In this document: positions 33,785-42,331 of the stretch, in pieces
Position numbering within the stretch: position 1 is the stretch's first letter
Layout: each line of letters starts with the position of its first letter
Source: Streptomyces sp. NBC_00433
Lineage (GTDB): Bacteria > Actinomycetota > Actinomycetes > Streptomycetales > Streptomycetaceae
DNA: 64,000 nucleotides
Direction: 5' to 3'
NCBI GenBank assembly: GCA_036015235.1
Contig: CP107926.1
Coordinates: forward strand, 6,385,501 to 6,449,500
Made by a program: the position numbers and the translations under genes
The notes under the pieces: model-generated
Databases searched by the model: none
Seen by the model: only the letters and a program-made list of their open reading frames with translations
Told to the model about the DNA's origin: nothing

Positions 33785-36700
33785 TCAGTCCTCCGCCTGG
33801 TGGCGCAGCGCCGCCGCGGGTTCGCCGTGCCGCGCCGCGGTGGCGACGAGGACCAGCAGCGGGGCGGCGAGGAGCACGGCGAGCAGTTCGGCGAGCCGGC
33901 CCAGCGGCAGCTCGATCACCAGCGGCGGGACGGGGCGGGTGGCCTGCCCGGTCAGCACGATCAGCGGGGTGATCAGCCGGGTCAGGAAGGTGCCGAGCGC
34001 CAGGCCCACGGCGAGCGAGACGACGACGAGCAGGCCCTGCTCGGCGGCCAGCATCCGGGCGAGTTTCCGGCGTGGTGCCCCCAGCGCCCGCAGCACCGCG
34101 AATTCGGTGCGGCGCTCGCGGGCCGCGCCCATCGCGCCGACCGCGAAGCCGACCGCGGCCAGTACCGCCGCCGCGATCACCGCGGCGGGCAGCGCCGACT
34201 GCGGGCCCGCGCCCAGCGGGTCGGCGCGCAGGCCCGCCGCCGTCTCGGCGCGGTCGAGCACGGTGTCCACGTCGGTACGGGCGCGCAGCGCGGCCGCGGC
34301 GCGGCTCGCGGCGCCCGGCGCGGTGCCCAGCCACCATTCCGTGGGCTGGACCGGCAGGGTGTCGGCGGCGGCCAGTACCCGGTTGACGGCCCGCAGGTCG
34401 AGCAGCAGCGCGCCCGCCTCGCCGGCCGGGTCGGTGCCCGGCAGGGCCCGCACCGCCGAGCTGACGACCACCGGCGCCGTCACATCGCCGAGTTGCACCT
34501 GGACGGTGTCGCCGACCTTGGCGCCGACCGCCCGCAGGTAGCCCTCGGTGGCCACTGCCTTGAGCCGTGGGGGCGCCGGGGCGTGGGGGCTCACCCGCAC
34601 TGTTCCGCCGTTCTCCTGGAAAGCGTCGGTGGCGCCGGGGAGATTGCCGGTCCCGTAGCCGAAGGACAGCAGCGCGGCGCCGCCGACCCGGGCGTCGTCG
34701 GCGCTGGGGGGGACGGTGCCGGGGATGTCGCCGAGCGAGCTGTCGTCGAAGTCCGCCGTGGCGCCCCAGGCCCCGCCGTCCGGTGCCCGCAGTGCCGCCA
34801 CCGTGCCGTCCGCCAGGGTGGCCTGGGCGGAGGCGAGGGTGAGGACCCGGCTCTCGGACGGGGCGGGCACCTGGTAGGAGGACTCGACCCTCACCAGCCG
34901 CAGCGGGCCCGCGGGGGTGCCCTTGCCCGCGGCGGTGGCCAGGTCGAGGGTCAGGGTGTGCGGGCGGCCGTCCGGCGGCAGGTCGCCGAGCGCGAAGTCG
35001 TACGGCACGCCCTCGGCGTCCACCACGGAGACGGTGATGTGGTCCGGCCGGTCGTCGGCGCCCGCGGGCCGGCCATGGGCCGCAATGGCCGTCAGGGTGG
35101 CCCGGAAGGCCACCTGGCGGGCTGCGGCGTCGATCGCGAGGCCCCGGTCGTCGGGTGCGGTACGCAGCGGTGCCAGCAGCGCGGGCAGCGGGCGGCCGTC
35201 GGTCAGGTCGGACCTGAGGCGCATCGCGCCCGCGGCCTTCGCGGTGTCCACGACCAGGACGGTGGCGTGCTGGTCGCCCGGCAGCAGCAGGCTCTCGCGG
35301 GCGGCGGGCGCGGCCGCGGTGACGCCGGGCACTGCGGTGAAGATGCCGGCCTGGCCGAAGGGCGGCGTCGTCATGCCGGTCACCCGCAGGTCGGCGCCCA
35401 CGGCGAAGTCGGCCTGGTCGCGCTGCGAGCGGTCCCAACTGGCGCCCTGCCCGATGGAGAACATGCCCATCGCCACAGCCAGCACCAGCAGCAGCGCGGC
35501 CGCGGCGCCGCGCCGGGGGCGGCGGGCCAGCTGCCATCCGGCCAGCGCCAGGGCGAGGCCGCTGCCGCGGGCGGCGCGGCGCTCGCCGAGCCGGGCCGCG
35601 GGCGGCAGCAGCCGCAGCACCAGCACGGTGCCGGCCAGCAGGCACAGCGCGGGCGCGGCCACCAGCACGGGGTCGATGCCGAGGCCGCCCGACCTGTCGG
35701 AATTCAGCGCGCCGCTGCCCGAGGCCCGGCGCTGGAGCTGCCAGTACGCGACGCCGGCGATCACCAGCAGGGCGAGGTCGGCGCCGGCCTGCAGCACGCC
35801 CGGCAGGCCGCCGCGCCGGGTGCGCGCGGTGGTGGCGGTGGAGCGCAGCGCGGGCACGACCACCGCGAGCGCGCAGGCCAGCGCGGCGGCGCCGGCCACC
35901 AGCCAGGCGCCGCCCGCGCTGCCGCCGTCGAGGGTGATCCCGGTGCGGGCCATGGCGCCGGTGCCCGCCAGCAGCCGGGTGACCGGTCCTGCGAGCAGTG
36001 GCGCGACCACTGCCGCGGGCAGTGCCAGGAGCGCGGCCTCACCGGCGGCGAGCCGGGCCACCCGGCCGCGCGAGCCGCCGCGGGCGCGCAGCAGCGCCGT
36101 CTCGCCGGCCCTTTCCTCGGCGAGCAGTTGGGCGACCAGCAGCAGGGCGAAGGCGGCGAGGATGATCAGCTGGAAGGCGCCGATGAGCAGCGTGGAGCGG
36201 GTCACCAGCAGGCTGCGGCGCAGGCCGTCGAGCAGGTCGGGCAGTGCGGTGGTGGCCTGTGCCGCGCCGGTGGCCTTGTCGGCCTTCAGCCGCGCGGTGG
36301 TGTCCTGCACGGCCGCTTGGAGGGTGTCGATACGGCCGGCGCTCGCGCCGCGGAAGTCGCCGGTTGCCTGCCAGGACATCTCGTCGGCGGTGACCCGCCC
36401 GGAGGCGAAGGTGCCGGGGTCGGCGAGCAGCGGCCCGTAGGTGGTGAAGGCGAGGGTGTGGACGCCGCGCCCGGCGAGCGGGTCGAGCTGCCAGTAGGGC
36501 GAGTCGAGGTCGGCGGGGCGGTAGACACCGGTGACCACGATCCGCAGCGGCGGCCCGCCGAGCCGGTCGGCCAGCGTGATGCGCCGGCCCGCGGCAATGT
36601 GCAGCGCCCTTGAGACGGTCTCCGGCACTGCCACGTCGACGGTGTCCGCGCCCTTGGCGGCGGCGGCCGGCCAGCTCCCGCCGACGAGTTCCAGCCGCGC

Positions 36701-37084
36701 CCGGTCGAAGGTCTCCAGCAGGGTCAGATCAGGGGCGGTGTCCTTGGCCGGGCTCGCCGGACGCAGCGCCAGGGGCAGACCGTAGGGGCCGGACCTGGTG
36801 CTGGCGCTGACCTGCGAGGGCAGCGTGCCGAAGGCCCGGTCCAACTCGCCGCGTATCGCCTTGTCGAGAGCCGCCGGGTCCTTGCCGGTCAGGGACGCCT
36901 TGACGTCGAAGGTCGACTTGTCGGCAGCCTGGTGCTGGAGGGTGCGGCGCAGGGCGGCGTCGCCTATCGCGCCGGTGTAGGAGGCCAGGGTCGCCAGCAC
37001 GCAGGTGGTCAGCACCACGGTGAGCAGGGCGGCAGCCAGCAGCAGCCGGTGGGCGCGGACGCGCAGCAGTACGAATCCGGTCAC
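33785..37084 (-). CDS. Large FtsX/MacB-type ABC permease, first of two
   Basis: A permease of about 1,099 residues with the same plan as its neighbour: TM1 near the N-terminus (RLLLAAALLTVVLTTCVLATL), a large outer domain, several TM clusters (about 305-480 and 505-530), a second large outer domain, and the FtsX core at the end (AAVIAAAVLAAVGFAVGAMG, LLVVVSLAVGLALGTFL, LAELLAVLLAAPLLVLVAT). The frame extends upstream to TTG 37126, but GTG 37084 (VTGFVLLRVRAHR) gives the normal FtsX-type N-terminus; the ribosome site is weak. It is the first gene of the exporter operon. Its two outer domains are unusually large, suggesting a big or complex extracellular partner. Confidence 0.83.
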   Translation of the reverse strand: MTGFVLLRVRAHRLLLAAALLTVVLTTCVLATLASYTGAIGDAALRRTLQHQAADKSTFDVKASLTGKDPAALDKAIRGELDRAFGTLPSQVSASTRSGPYGLPLALRPASPAKDTAPDLTLLETFDRARLELVGGSWPAAAAKGADTVDVAVPETVSRALHIAAGRRITLADRLGGPPLRIVVTGVYRPADLDSPYWQLDPLAGRGVHTLAFTTYGPLLADPGTFASGRVTADEMSWQATGDFRGASAGRIDTLQAAVQDTTARLKADKATGAAQATTALPDLLDGLRRSLLVTRSTLLIGAFQLIILAAFALLLVAQLLAEERAGETALLRARGGSRGRVARLAAGEAALLALPAAVVAPLLAGPVTRLLAGTGAMARTGITLDGGSAGGAWLVAGAAALACALAVVVPALRSTATTARTRRGGLPGVLQAGADLALLVIAGVAYWQLQRRASGSGALNSDRSGGLGIDPVLVAAPALCLLAGTVLVLRLLPPAARLGERRAARGSGLALALAGWQLARRPRRGAAAALLLVLAVAMGMFSIGQGASWDRSQRDQADFAVGADLRVTGMTTPPFGQAGIFTAVPGVTAAAPAARESLLLPGDQHATVLVVDTAKAAGAMRLRSDLTDGRPLPALLAPLRTAPDDRGLAIDAAARQVAFRATLTAIAAHGRPAGADDRPDHITVSVVDAEGVPYDFALGDLPPDGRPHTLTLDLATAAGKGTPAGPLRLVRVESSYQVPAPSESRVLTLASAQATLADGTVAALRAPDGGAWGATADFDDSSLGDIPGTVPPSADDARVGGAALLSFGYGTGNLPGATDAFQENGGTVRVSPHAPAPPRLKAVATEGYLRAVGAKVGDTVQVQLGDVTAPVVVSSAVRALPGTDPAGEAGALLLDLRAVNRVLAAADTLPVQPTEWWLGTAPGAASRAAAALRARTDVDTVLDRAETAAGLRADPLGAGPQSALPAAVIAAAVLAAVGFAVGAMGAARERRTEFAVLRALGAPRRKLARMLAAEQGLLVVVSLAVGLALGTFLTRLITPLIVLTGQATRPVPPLVIELPLGRLAELLAVLLAAPLLVLVATAARHGEPAAALRHQAED

Positions 37085-37196
37085 CCGTGCTGCCCCTGTC
37101 CTGTCATGATCGGATGCTCTCAACAAAAGGGGGCGGGCCGAAACATGTCGAGGATTGTCGCAATACGATCGTGACCGACCGCGAATGAGCGCCCGC

Positions 37197-37601
37197 TCAG
37201 CCGGGGGTGTTCACCATCGAGGCGGCGGCATACACCAGGTAGTCCCACAGTTGCCGCTCGTGTTCGGGCGCCAGGTCCAGCTCGTCGACCGCCGCGCGCA
37301 TGTGGCGCAGCCAGGCGTCGTGTGCGCTTCTGTCGACCTGGAAGGGCGCGTGGCGCATCCGCAGCCGCGGGTGGCCGCGCTCGTCGCTGTACGTCCGCGG
37401 GCCGCCCCAGTACTGCGACAGGAACAGCCGCAGCCGCTCCTCCGCCGGGCCGAGGTCCTCCTCGGGATACATCGCGCGCAGGTCGGGGTCGTCCGCCACG
37501 CCCTGGTAGAAGCGGTGTACGAGCCGGCGGAAGGTGTCCTCGCCACCGACCAGCTCGTAGAACGTCTGCTGCTCGACCGTGCCGTGCGGGATGTCAGTCA
37601 C
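37197..37601 (-). CDS. glbO: Truncated haemoglobin, group II (trHbO)
   Basis: A 134-residue truncated globin. The sequence FYELVGGEDTFRRLVHRFYQ (helices A-B), YPEEDLGPAEERLRLFL, QYWGGPRTYSDERGHPRLRMRHAPF (E helix to the F region with the proximal His in RMRHAPF), then WLRHMRAAVDEL with the group II Trp (G8) are diagnostic of trHbO. It binds O2 and detoxifies NO or peroxide in actinobacteria. The start is GTG 37601; the frame continues upstream without a matching N-terminus. It is divergent from the methyltransferase gene, with 73 bases between the starts. Confidence 0.9.
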   Translation of the reverse strand: MTDIPHGTVEQQTFYELVGGEDTFRRLVHRFYQGVADDPDLRAMYPEEDLGPAEERLRLFLSQYWGGPRTYSDERGHPRLRMRHAPFQVDRSAHDAWLRHMRAAVDELDLAPEHERQLWDYLVYAAASMVNTPG

Positions 37602-37674
37602 ACCACCATGGTCGCAGACGGCCCGGCCGAGGACCCGGGTCGTAGGACCCCTGCCGCGGGGGCAGGATGGAGGC

Positions 37675-38595
37675 ATGGCCGGGTCGGGTCAGGACCAGCG
37701 CTTCCGGGTGGCGGCGACCGCGCTGCGGCACCGGATGGTGCGCCGCATCGTCTCCGGCGGCGGGCTCACCGACCCGGCATGGCGGGCCGCCTTCGCGGAG
37801 GTGCCGCGGCACCTGTTCGTGCCGGAGTACTACCGAGGCGTCGCCGACGCCGGATACGGGCGCTATACCGCGGACGACCCCGACGCGCGGCGGCGGCTGC
37901 GCTGGCTGACGGGCGCCTACTGCGACCAGCCGATCGCCACCCATGTCGCGGCCGGCGAGCTGGTCTCCTCAAGCAGCCAGCCGTCGCTGATGGCGCTGAT
38001 GTGCGAGGCGCTCGACGTCCGCGAGGGCCAGCGGGTGCTGGAGATCGGCGCGGGCACCGGCTACAACGCGGCGCTGCTCGCACACCGGCTCGGCGGGACG
38101 GGCGCGGTGACGACCGTCGACCTGGACGCCGCGATCGCCGCCTCGGCACGCGAGCACCTGGCCGCCTACGGCACCGCCGAGGCCCTGTCGGTGACCGTCG
38201 TCACCGGCGACGGGGCGCTCGGCTTCCCGGCGGGGGCGCCGTACGACCGGGTGATCGCGACCTGCGAGCTGCCCGCGGTGCCGCCGGCCTGGATCGGGCA
38301 GTGCCGGCCGGGCGCGCGGATCCTGGCGCCCTTCGCGACCGGGCTGGTGCTGCTGACCGTGCTGGGGCACGGCAAGGCCGAGGGGCGCTTCCTTCCCACA
38401 CCGGCGTATTTCGTGCCGCTGCGCGGCCGGGGGGCCGGCATGCCGCCGCCCGCGGTGGGCGGCGAGCCCTCGCTGCACGACCGGCACCCGGCACGTCACC
38501 GCTTCGGGCTGACCGTCGAGGGCCGCCGCCAGTGGGTCTGGCTCGACAGTCCGGACGGGCCCGACACCTGGCCGGTGCCGGCCGCCCCGGCATGA
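37675..38595 (+). CDS. Protein-L-isoaspartate O-methyltransferase-like protein
   Basis: A 306-residue SAM-dependent methyltransferase. The PCMT pattern is clear: PRHLFVPEYY (about residues 44-53), the substrate loop SSSSQPSLMALM (about 98-109), the SAM motif LEIGAGTGYNAALLA (about 122-136), TVDLD and the post-motif GDGALGFPAGAPYDRVIAT. True PCMTs repair isoaspartyl residues; the actinobacterial relatives with a longer C-terminal part are often the methyltransferases of lanthipeptide or fusilassin pathways, but no precursor or synthetase is nearby. ATG 37675 follows AGGATGGAGG. It is probably a stand-alone gene for protein repair. Confidence 0.83.
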   Translation: MAGSGQDQRFRVAATALRHRMVRRIVSGGGLTDPAWRAAFAEVPRHLFVPEYYRGVADAGYGRYTADDPDARRRLRWLTGAYCDQPIATHVAAGELVSSSSQPSLMALMCEALDVREGQRVLEIGAGTGYNAALLAHRLGGTGAVTTVDLDAAIAASAREHLAAYGTAEALSVTVVTGDGALGFPAGAPYDRVIATCELPAVPPAWIGQCRPGARILAPFATGLVLLTVLGHGKAEGRFLPTPAYFVPLRGRGAGMPPPAVGGEPSLHDRHPARHRFGLTVEGRRQWVWLDSPDGPDTWPVPAAPA

Positions 38596-38628
38596 GCGGC
38601 GGAACCGGACGAAGTCGGTCGGGCGCGG

Positions 38629-39576
38629 TCAGATCCGGCGGATGGTGATGGTCGTCCAGGCGCCGACGTGGACGCGGTCGCCCTCGGCCAGCGGGATCGG
38701 GGTGTAGGCGGGGATCGGGTCCTCGGCGAGGTTGACCGTCGTGCCGTTGGTCGAGTCCTGGTCGACCACCGACCAGGAGCCGTCGGGCTGCTGGACCAGC
38801 ACCGCGTGCTTGTGGGAGACCCCGGGGTCCTCCGGGGCGCGGGACAGGTCGATGTCGGGAGCCTCGCGCGTGCTGTGCCGCTGCCGGCCGATGGTGATCT
38901 GGTGGCCGGTCAGCGGCAGCTCGAACTCGGGGGAGAAGGCCGGGAAGTACAGGCCGCTCGCGTCGGGGCCGCTGCGGGCCATCACCGCGGTGAAATACTC
39001 CCGGTCCGCGGCGATCACCGCCAGCCACGCGGTGCCCCTGCCGGGCGCAGGCTGCGGCGCGGCCGGGGACGAGGCGGGGCCGTGCGGCGGCGCGGGGGCG
39101 GCCGTCGCCGCGCTCGGCGGGTCGAGCAGGAAGTCGCCCGAGCCCGAGGTCACCGTGACCGACTCCGACGGCAGCGGCTCCGCGGGCCGGTTGACCCGGG
39201 AGGGCCGCGACAGCTGCGAGTCGTAGCGCTGGTAGGGCGGCCGGTCCGGTGCGGTCGGGGTGATGTGCGGCGGCTGCGGGACGAAGGTGGTGGCCGAATG
39301 CGTCTGGAAGTTGTAGCGGCACTCCTCGCAGAAGAGCGCCATGCCCTCCCGCGGCGTCCCGCACGCCGGGCACAGCTGCCCGGACCCCTGGCCCCCCGCG
39401 CCCGCCGGGTCGTAGCCGAAGGCAGGCTGCGGGGAGACCGGCGGCGTCGAGGAGGAGGACGCCGCCGACGACGGGGGCCGTGAGCTGTACGACGAGGACG
39501 GCGGCGCGGGCATCCGCATGCCGCAGGTCTCGCACCAGTCGGTGGCCGTGGACTCGTGGCCGTTAGGACAAAGCAT
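38629..39576 (-). CDS. FHA-domain protein with N-terminal zinc ribbons
   Basis: A 315-residue protein. The N-terminus has two zinc-knuckle pairs: CPNGHESTATDWCETCG (about residues 3-19) and CPACG with CEEC (about 69-86). A Ser/Pro-rich linker of about 100 residues follows. The C-terminal FHA domain (about 220-315) shows ITIGRQRHST, SHKHAVLVQ and STNGTTVN, the residues that bind phosphothreonine peptides. FHA proteins read the output of Ser/Thr kinases, and here the PknG-like kinase is three genes upstream in the same cluster. It differs from the small GarA/OdhI proteins. It is the last gene of the cluster. Confidence 0.88.
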   Translation of the reverse strand: MLCPNGHESTATDWCETCGMRMPAPPSSSYSSRPPSSAASSSSTPPVSPQPAFGYDPAGAGGQGSGQLCPACGTPREGMALFCEECRYNFQTHSATTFVPQPPHITPTAPDRPPYQRYDSQLSRPSRVNRPAEPLPSESVTVTSGSGDFLLDPPSAATAAPAPPHGPASSPAAPQPAPGRGTAWLAVIAADREYFTAVMARSGPDASGLYFPAFSPEFELPLTGHQITIGRQRHSTREAPDIDLSRAPEDPGVSHKHAVLVQQPDGSWSVVDQDSTNGTTVNLAEDPIPAYTPIPLAEGDRVHVGAWTTITIRRI

Positions 39577-39666
39577 CGTGCCGGCTCCCCCTCCGCCCCC
39601 CGGGGCGGATCCGCAGGTTGTGCGCGAAGCTACTGCGTGACGCCGCCCACCGGCGTCCCTCCTGCG

Positions 39667-41010
39667 CTATTTCTTCACCCGCACGGTCTTCGTCGACCGT
39701 GTCTCCAGGGTCATCTCGTCGGCGTCGGCGACGCGGGCCTTGAGCCGCACAGTACCGCTCGCCGCGTCGACGACGTCGACCACCTTCGCCAGCAGCTTCG
39801 CCGTGTCCTCGTTGCCCGAGGCGCTGGCCAGCTGCACCGCGCGGCCCAGTTTGGCCGTCGCGCCGTCCATGTCACCGGACTTGCGCGCCTCCAGGCCCTG
39901 CTGGATGACCTGGGCCAGCTCCGCCTGGCCCGTGTAGTGCGCGACCTGCGGGTTGATCCGGGTGGACGCCGCCATGTCGTCGGTCCACAGCGCCCGCACC
40001 AGGCCCTGCGCCAGCACCTGCGGGGTGCCGTCGGGCTGCGGCAGCACCAGCGACAGCCGGGCGGCGAGCATCTCCTGGCCGACGCCGGCATCGGGCACCC
40101 GCACGCACACGTGGTAGTCGCGGGACTCGTCGCCCCACGAACCGGTCGGGTAGTCGCCGGCCCGCGGTCCCGCCTCGGTGCGGCGGGCGGTCAGGTCCTC
40201 CACGGCCGGGGCGACCTGCTTGACGAAGGCGATCTCGGAGCCCTGCGGGGTCCACAGCCGCAGGCTGACGTCGGCGATCTCCTTGCCCATCGCCTTCTCC
40301 ATCATGGCCTGGAAGTCGGCCGCCAGGCCCGCGGGGTCGGCGACGATGTCCGCCGAGCCGAGCAGCGCGGAGGCGATCCCGGTCAGCTCCTTGACCTCCC
40401 AGTCGGTGCCCACACCGCGGGCGTCGCAGGTGAAGCGGCCCGCGCAGGTGTCGAGGGCGGACTGCAGCTCCTCCGGCTTCTCGTGCTCGTTGCGGCCGTC
40501 GGTCAGCAGGATCCCGTGGCGTATCGCCGCGTCGCCCGACGACAGCAGCTTGTCGGCCAGCCGCAGCCAGGTGCCGATCGCGGTGCCGCCGCCGGCGGTG
40601 AGCCGCCGCAGCGCCTGCTTGGCCTGGGCGCGGGTCTCGGGACCGGCCACCGCCAGGCCGCCGTTGGCCGGATAGACCTCGCGCGCCACATGGGTGCCGC
40701 CGATGACGGCGAAGGCGACGCCGTCGCGTATGGCGTCGATCGCGACGGCCGTCGCGTCCCGCGCGTTGCGCATCTTGGTCGGCGGATACTCCATCGAACC
40801 CGAGCAGTCGACCATGATCACCACACCGGCGTCCGCCGCGCCGCCCCCGCCGGCGGGGGCGCCCGGCATCGGGTGGCCGCCGGTGGTGCCGCCGCCGGTC
40901 GAGGTGACCGTCACGATGGCGTTGACCTCACGGCCGCCCTCCGGCAGGTATTCGTTCTGATAAACGTCGACCGAGAACAGCGGCACGTTCGACTTCGAGA
41001 GAATGGCCAT
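39667..41010 (-). CDS. VWA-domain protein (TerY-like)
   Basis: A 447-residue von Willebrand factor A protein. The metal-dependent adhesion site is DCSGS at residues 68-72, followed by the Thr in GGTAIGTWL and the Asp in LLTDGRNE. No signal peptide or membrane anchor is seen, so it is cytosolic, unlike secreted VWA proteins. The C-terminal part (about 330-440) has helical repeats. The neighbours, a PP2C phosphatase and a zinc-ribbon kinase, reproduce the known VWA-phosphatase-kinase grouping (TerY-P triads) in bacterial stress systems. It probably acts as a metal-dependent adaptor between kinase and phosphatase. Start ATG 41010. Confidence 0.87.
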   Translation of the reverse strand: MAILSKSNVPLFSVDVYQNEYLPEGGREVNAIVTVTSTGGGTTGGHPMPGAPAGGGGAADAGVVIMVDCSGSMEYPPTKMRNARDATAVAIDAIRDGVAFAVIGGTHVAREVYPANGGLAVAGPETRAQAKQALRRLTAGGGTAIGTWLRLADKLLSSGDAAIRHGILLTDGRNEHEKPEELQSALDTCAGRFTCDARGVGTDWEVKELTGIASALLGSADIVADPAGLAADFQAMMEKAMGKEIADVSLRLWTPQGSEIAFVKQVAPAVEDLTARRTEAGPRAGDYPTGSWGDESRDYHVCVRVPDAGVGQEMLAARLSLVLPQPDGTPQVLAQGLVRALWTDDMAASTRINPQVAHYTGQAELAQVIQQGLEARKSGDMDGATAKLGRAVQLASASGNEDTAKLLAKVVDVVDAASGTVRLKARVADADEMTLETRSTKTVRVKK

Positions 41011-41064
41011 CGCTTCCTGCGCTCCTTAAAGCCCTTTCACAGCCCCGCCCAGCTTTTCCGGAAG

Positions 41065-42327
41065 CTACGCGGGTGGGAATCCTGCCCGGGACACGGCGGC
41101 CGGGAACGGCAGCACCGCGACCGTTACGTTGTCGTGGCCGCCGCCGTCCAGCGCGACACCCAGCAGGGTGCGCGCGCTGTGCAGCGGGCGGCTGCGCGCG
41201 TCGACCGGAATCGCCTCGGCCATCTCGGCGGGCGACTCGGCGTAATTCCACAGCCCGTCGGTGCACACCACGATCACCCCGGGGCCCTCCGGCCGGAAGG
41301 CGGCCACATGCGGGTCGACCTCGATGGCGTCCGCGCCCAGCCAGCCGGTGATCGCGTGCGCCCGCTCGTCGGCGTACGCCTCCGCCTCCGACATCAGGCC
41401 CGCCGCGACCATCCTGGCCGCCCACGAGTCGTCCTCGGTCAGCCGCGCGGCGGGCAGCGTACGGTCGTCGGGGATCCAGTACGCGCGGCTGTCGCCGATC
41501 CAGCCCACCGTGAAGACCGGTCCCGTCACGACCGCGCTGACGCACGTGCAGGCCGGGGCGTTGTGGTGCGGGACACCGCCCGGCGGCTCCTCCTCGGCGG
41601 CCAGCGCGGTCACCGCCTCGAAGGCCGACATCAGGGCCGCGCGCATCGCGTCCTCCGCCGGGGTGCCGCGCTCCAGCGACGCGAGCAGCGACTCGCGGCC
41701 GGCGACGGACGCGGCCGCCGAGGCGTCGTCGGGGCGGTAGGCGGTGGACACGCCGTCGCACACCACCGCGGCCACCGCGGGGCTGCCGTCCGGCAGGCAG
41801 GCCGTGGCCAGCGCGAAGGCGTCCTCGTTGCGGTGGTGCCGCAGGCCGCGGTCGCTGACCGCCGCCACACCTTCCAACTCCTGCTCCTGGTGGTCGCGCT
41901 GGCGCGGCTGGGCGTGGCCGCAGTGCTCGCAGTAGCCGTCGTCGTCCACCCCGCCCAGCCCGCACGCCACACACACCGGTCCCTCGGGCACAGGGGGCTC
42001 CTCCTCGCGCGGGTCGGACACCCGGGCGCCGGGCAGCGGGACGCCGAGCGCGAGGGTGTCGCCGTCGTCCGCCGCGGGCGCCCTGGCCGGCTTGGGCGGT
42101 GCCAGGACGAAGGCGTCCGTCGCCGGGCCCTCCATGTCGGCGGCCGGCGCGGCAGCCGGCGGCGCCGCGGGAGCGGGCGGTACCGCGGCAGCCGACGGCG
42201 GTGCGGTCAGGTCGAGACCGCAGCTCCCGCAGTAGCGGTCGTCCGCGTCCAGCGGGTCGGCGCAGTCGGGGCACAGGGACGGCGTGACGGACTGTGTCGC
42301 CCGCGCCGACTCGGGGAGTGGTGGCAT
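41065..42327 (-). CDS. PP2C-family Ser/Thr phosphatase with zinc ribbons
   Basis: A 420-residue protein. The N-terminus has CPDCADPLDADDRYCGSCG (about residues 19-37) and a second ribbon CVACG with CEHCG (about 119-136). The PP2C domain starts at VSDRGLRHHRNEDAFALA (about 155-172) and keeps the metal-binding acids in VVCDGVSTAY, FTVGWIGDSRAYW, VVCTDGLWNY and GGHDNVTVAV. It should remove phosphate from Ser/Thr residues. The stop of the pknG gene lies four bases upstream, so it is likely the kinase's counteracting phosphatase. Both proteins share the N-terminal ribbon. Confidence 0.9.
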   Translation of the reverse strand: MPPLPESARATQSVTPSLCPDCADPLDADDRYCGSCGLDLTAPPSAAAVPPAPAAPPAAAPAADMEGPATDAFVLAPPKPARAPAADDGDTLALGVPLPGARVSDPREEEPPVPEGPVCVACGLGGVDDDGYCEHCGHAQPRQRDHQEQELEGVAAVSDRGLRHHRNEDAFALATACLPDGSPAVAAVVCDGVSTAYRPDDASAAASVAGRESLLASLERGTPAEDAMRAALMSAFEAVTALAAEEEPPGGVPHHNAPACTCVSAVVTGPVFTVGWIGDSRAYWIPDDRTLPAARLTEDDSWAARMVAAGLMSEAEAYADERAHAITGWLGADAIEVDPHVAAFRPEGPGVIVVCTDGLWNYAESPAEMAEAIPVDARSRPLHSARTLLGVALDGGGHDNVTVAVLPFPAAVSRAGFPPA

Positions 42328-42331
42328 CTGG

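Noticed and set aside
37675..38595. Lanthipeptide-linked PCMT methyltransferase
   Set aside because: No precursor peptide, lanthionine synthetase or protease gene lies within reach; gene order is that of the core genome.
38629..39576. GarA/OdhI orthologue
   Set aside because: The FHA domain is present, but the N-terminus has zinc ribbons and a long linker rather than the short ETT-type phosphorylation segment.
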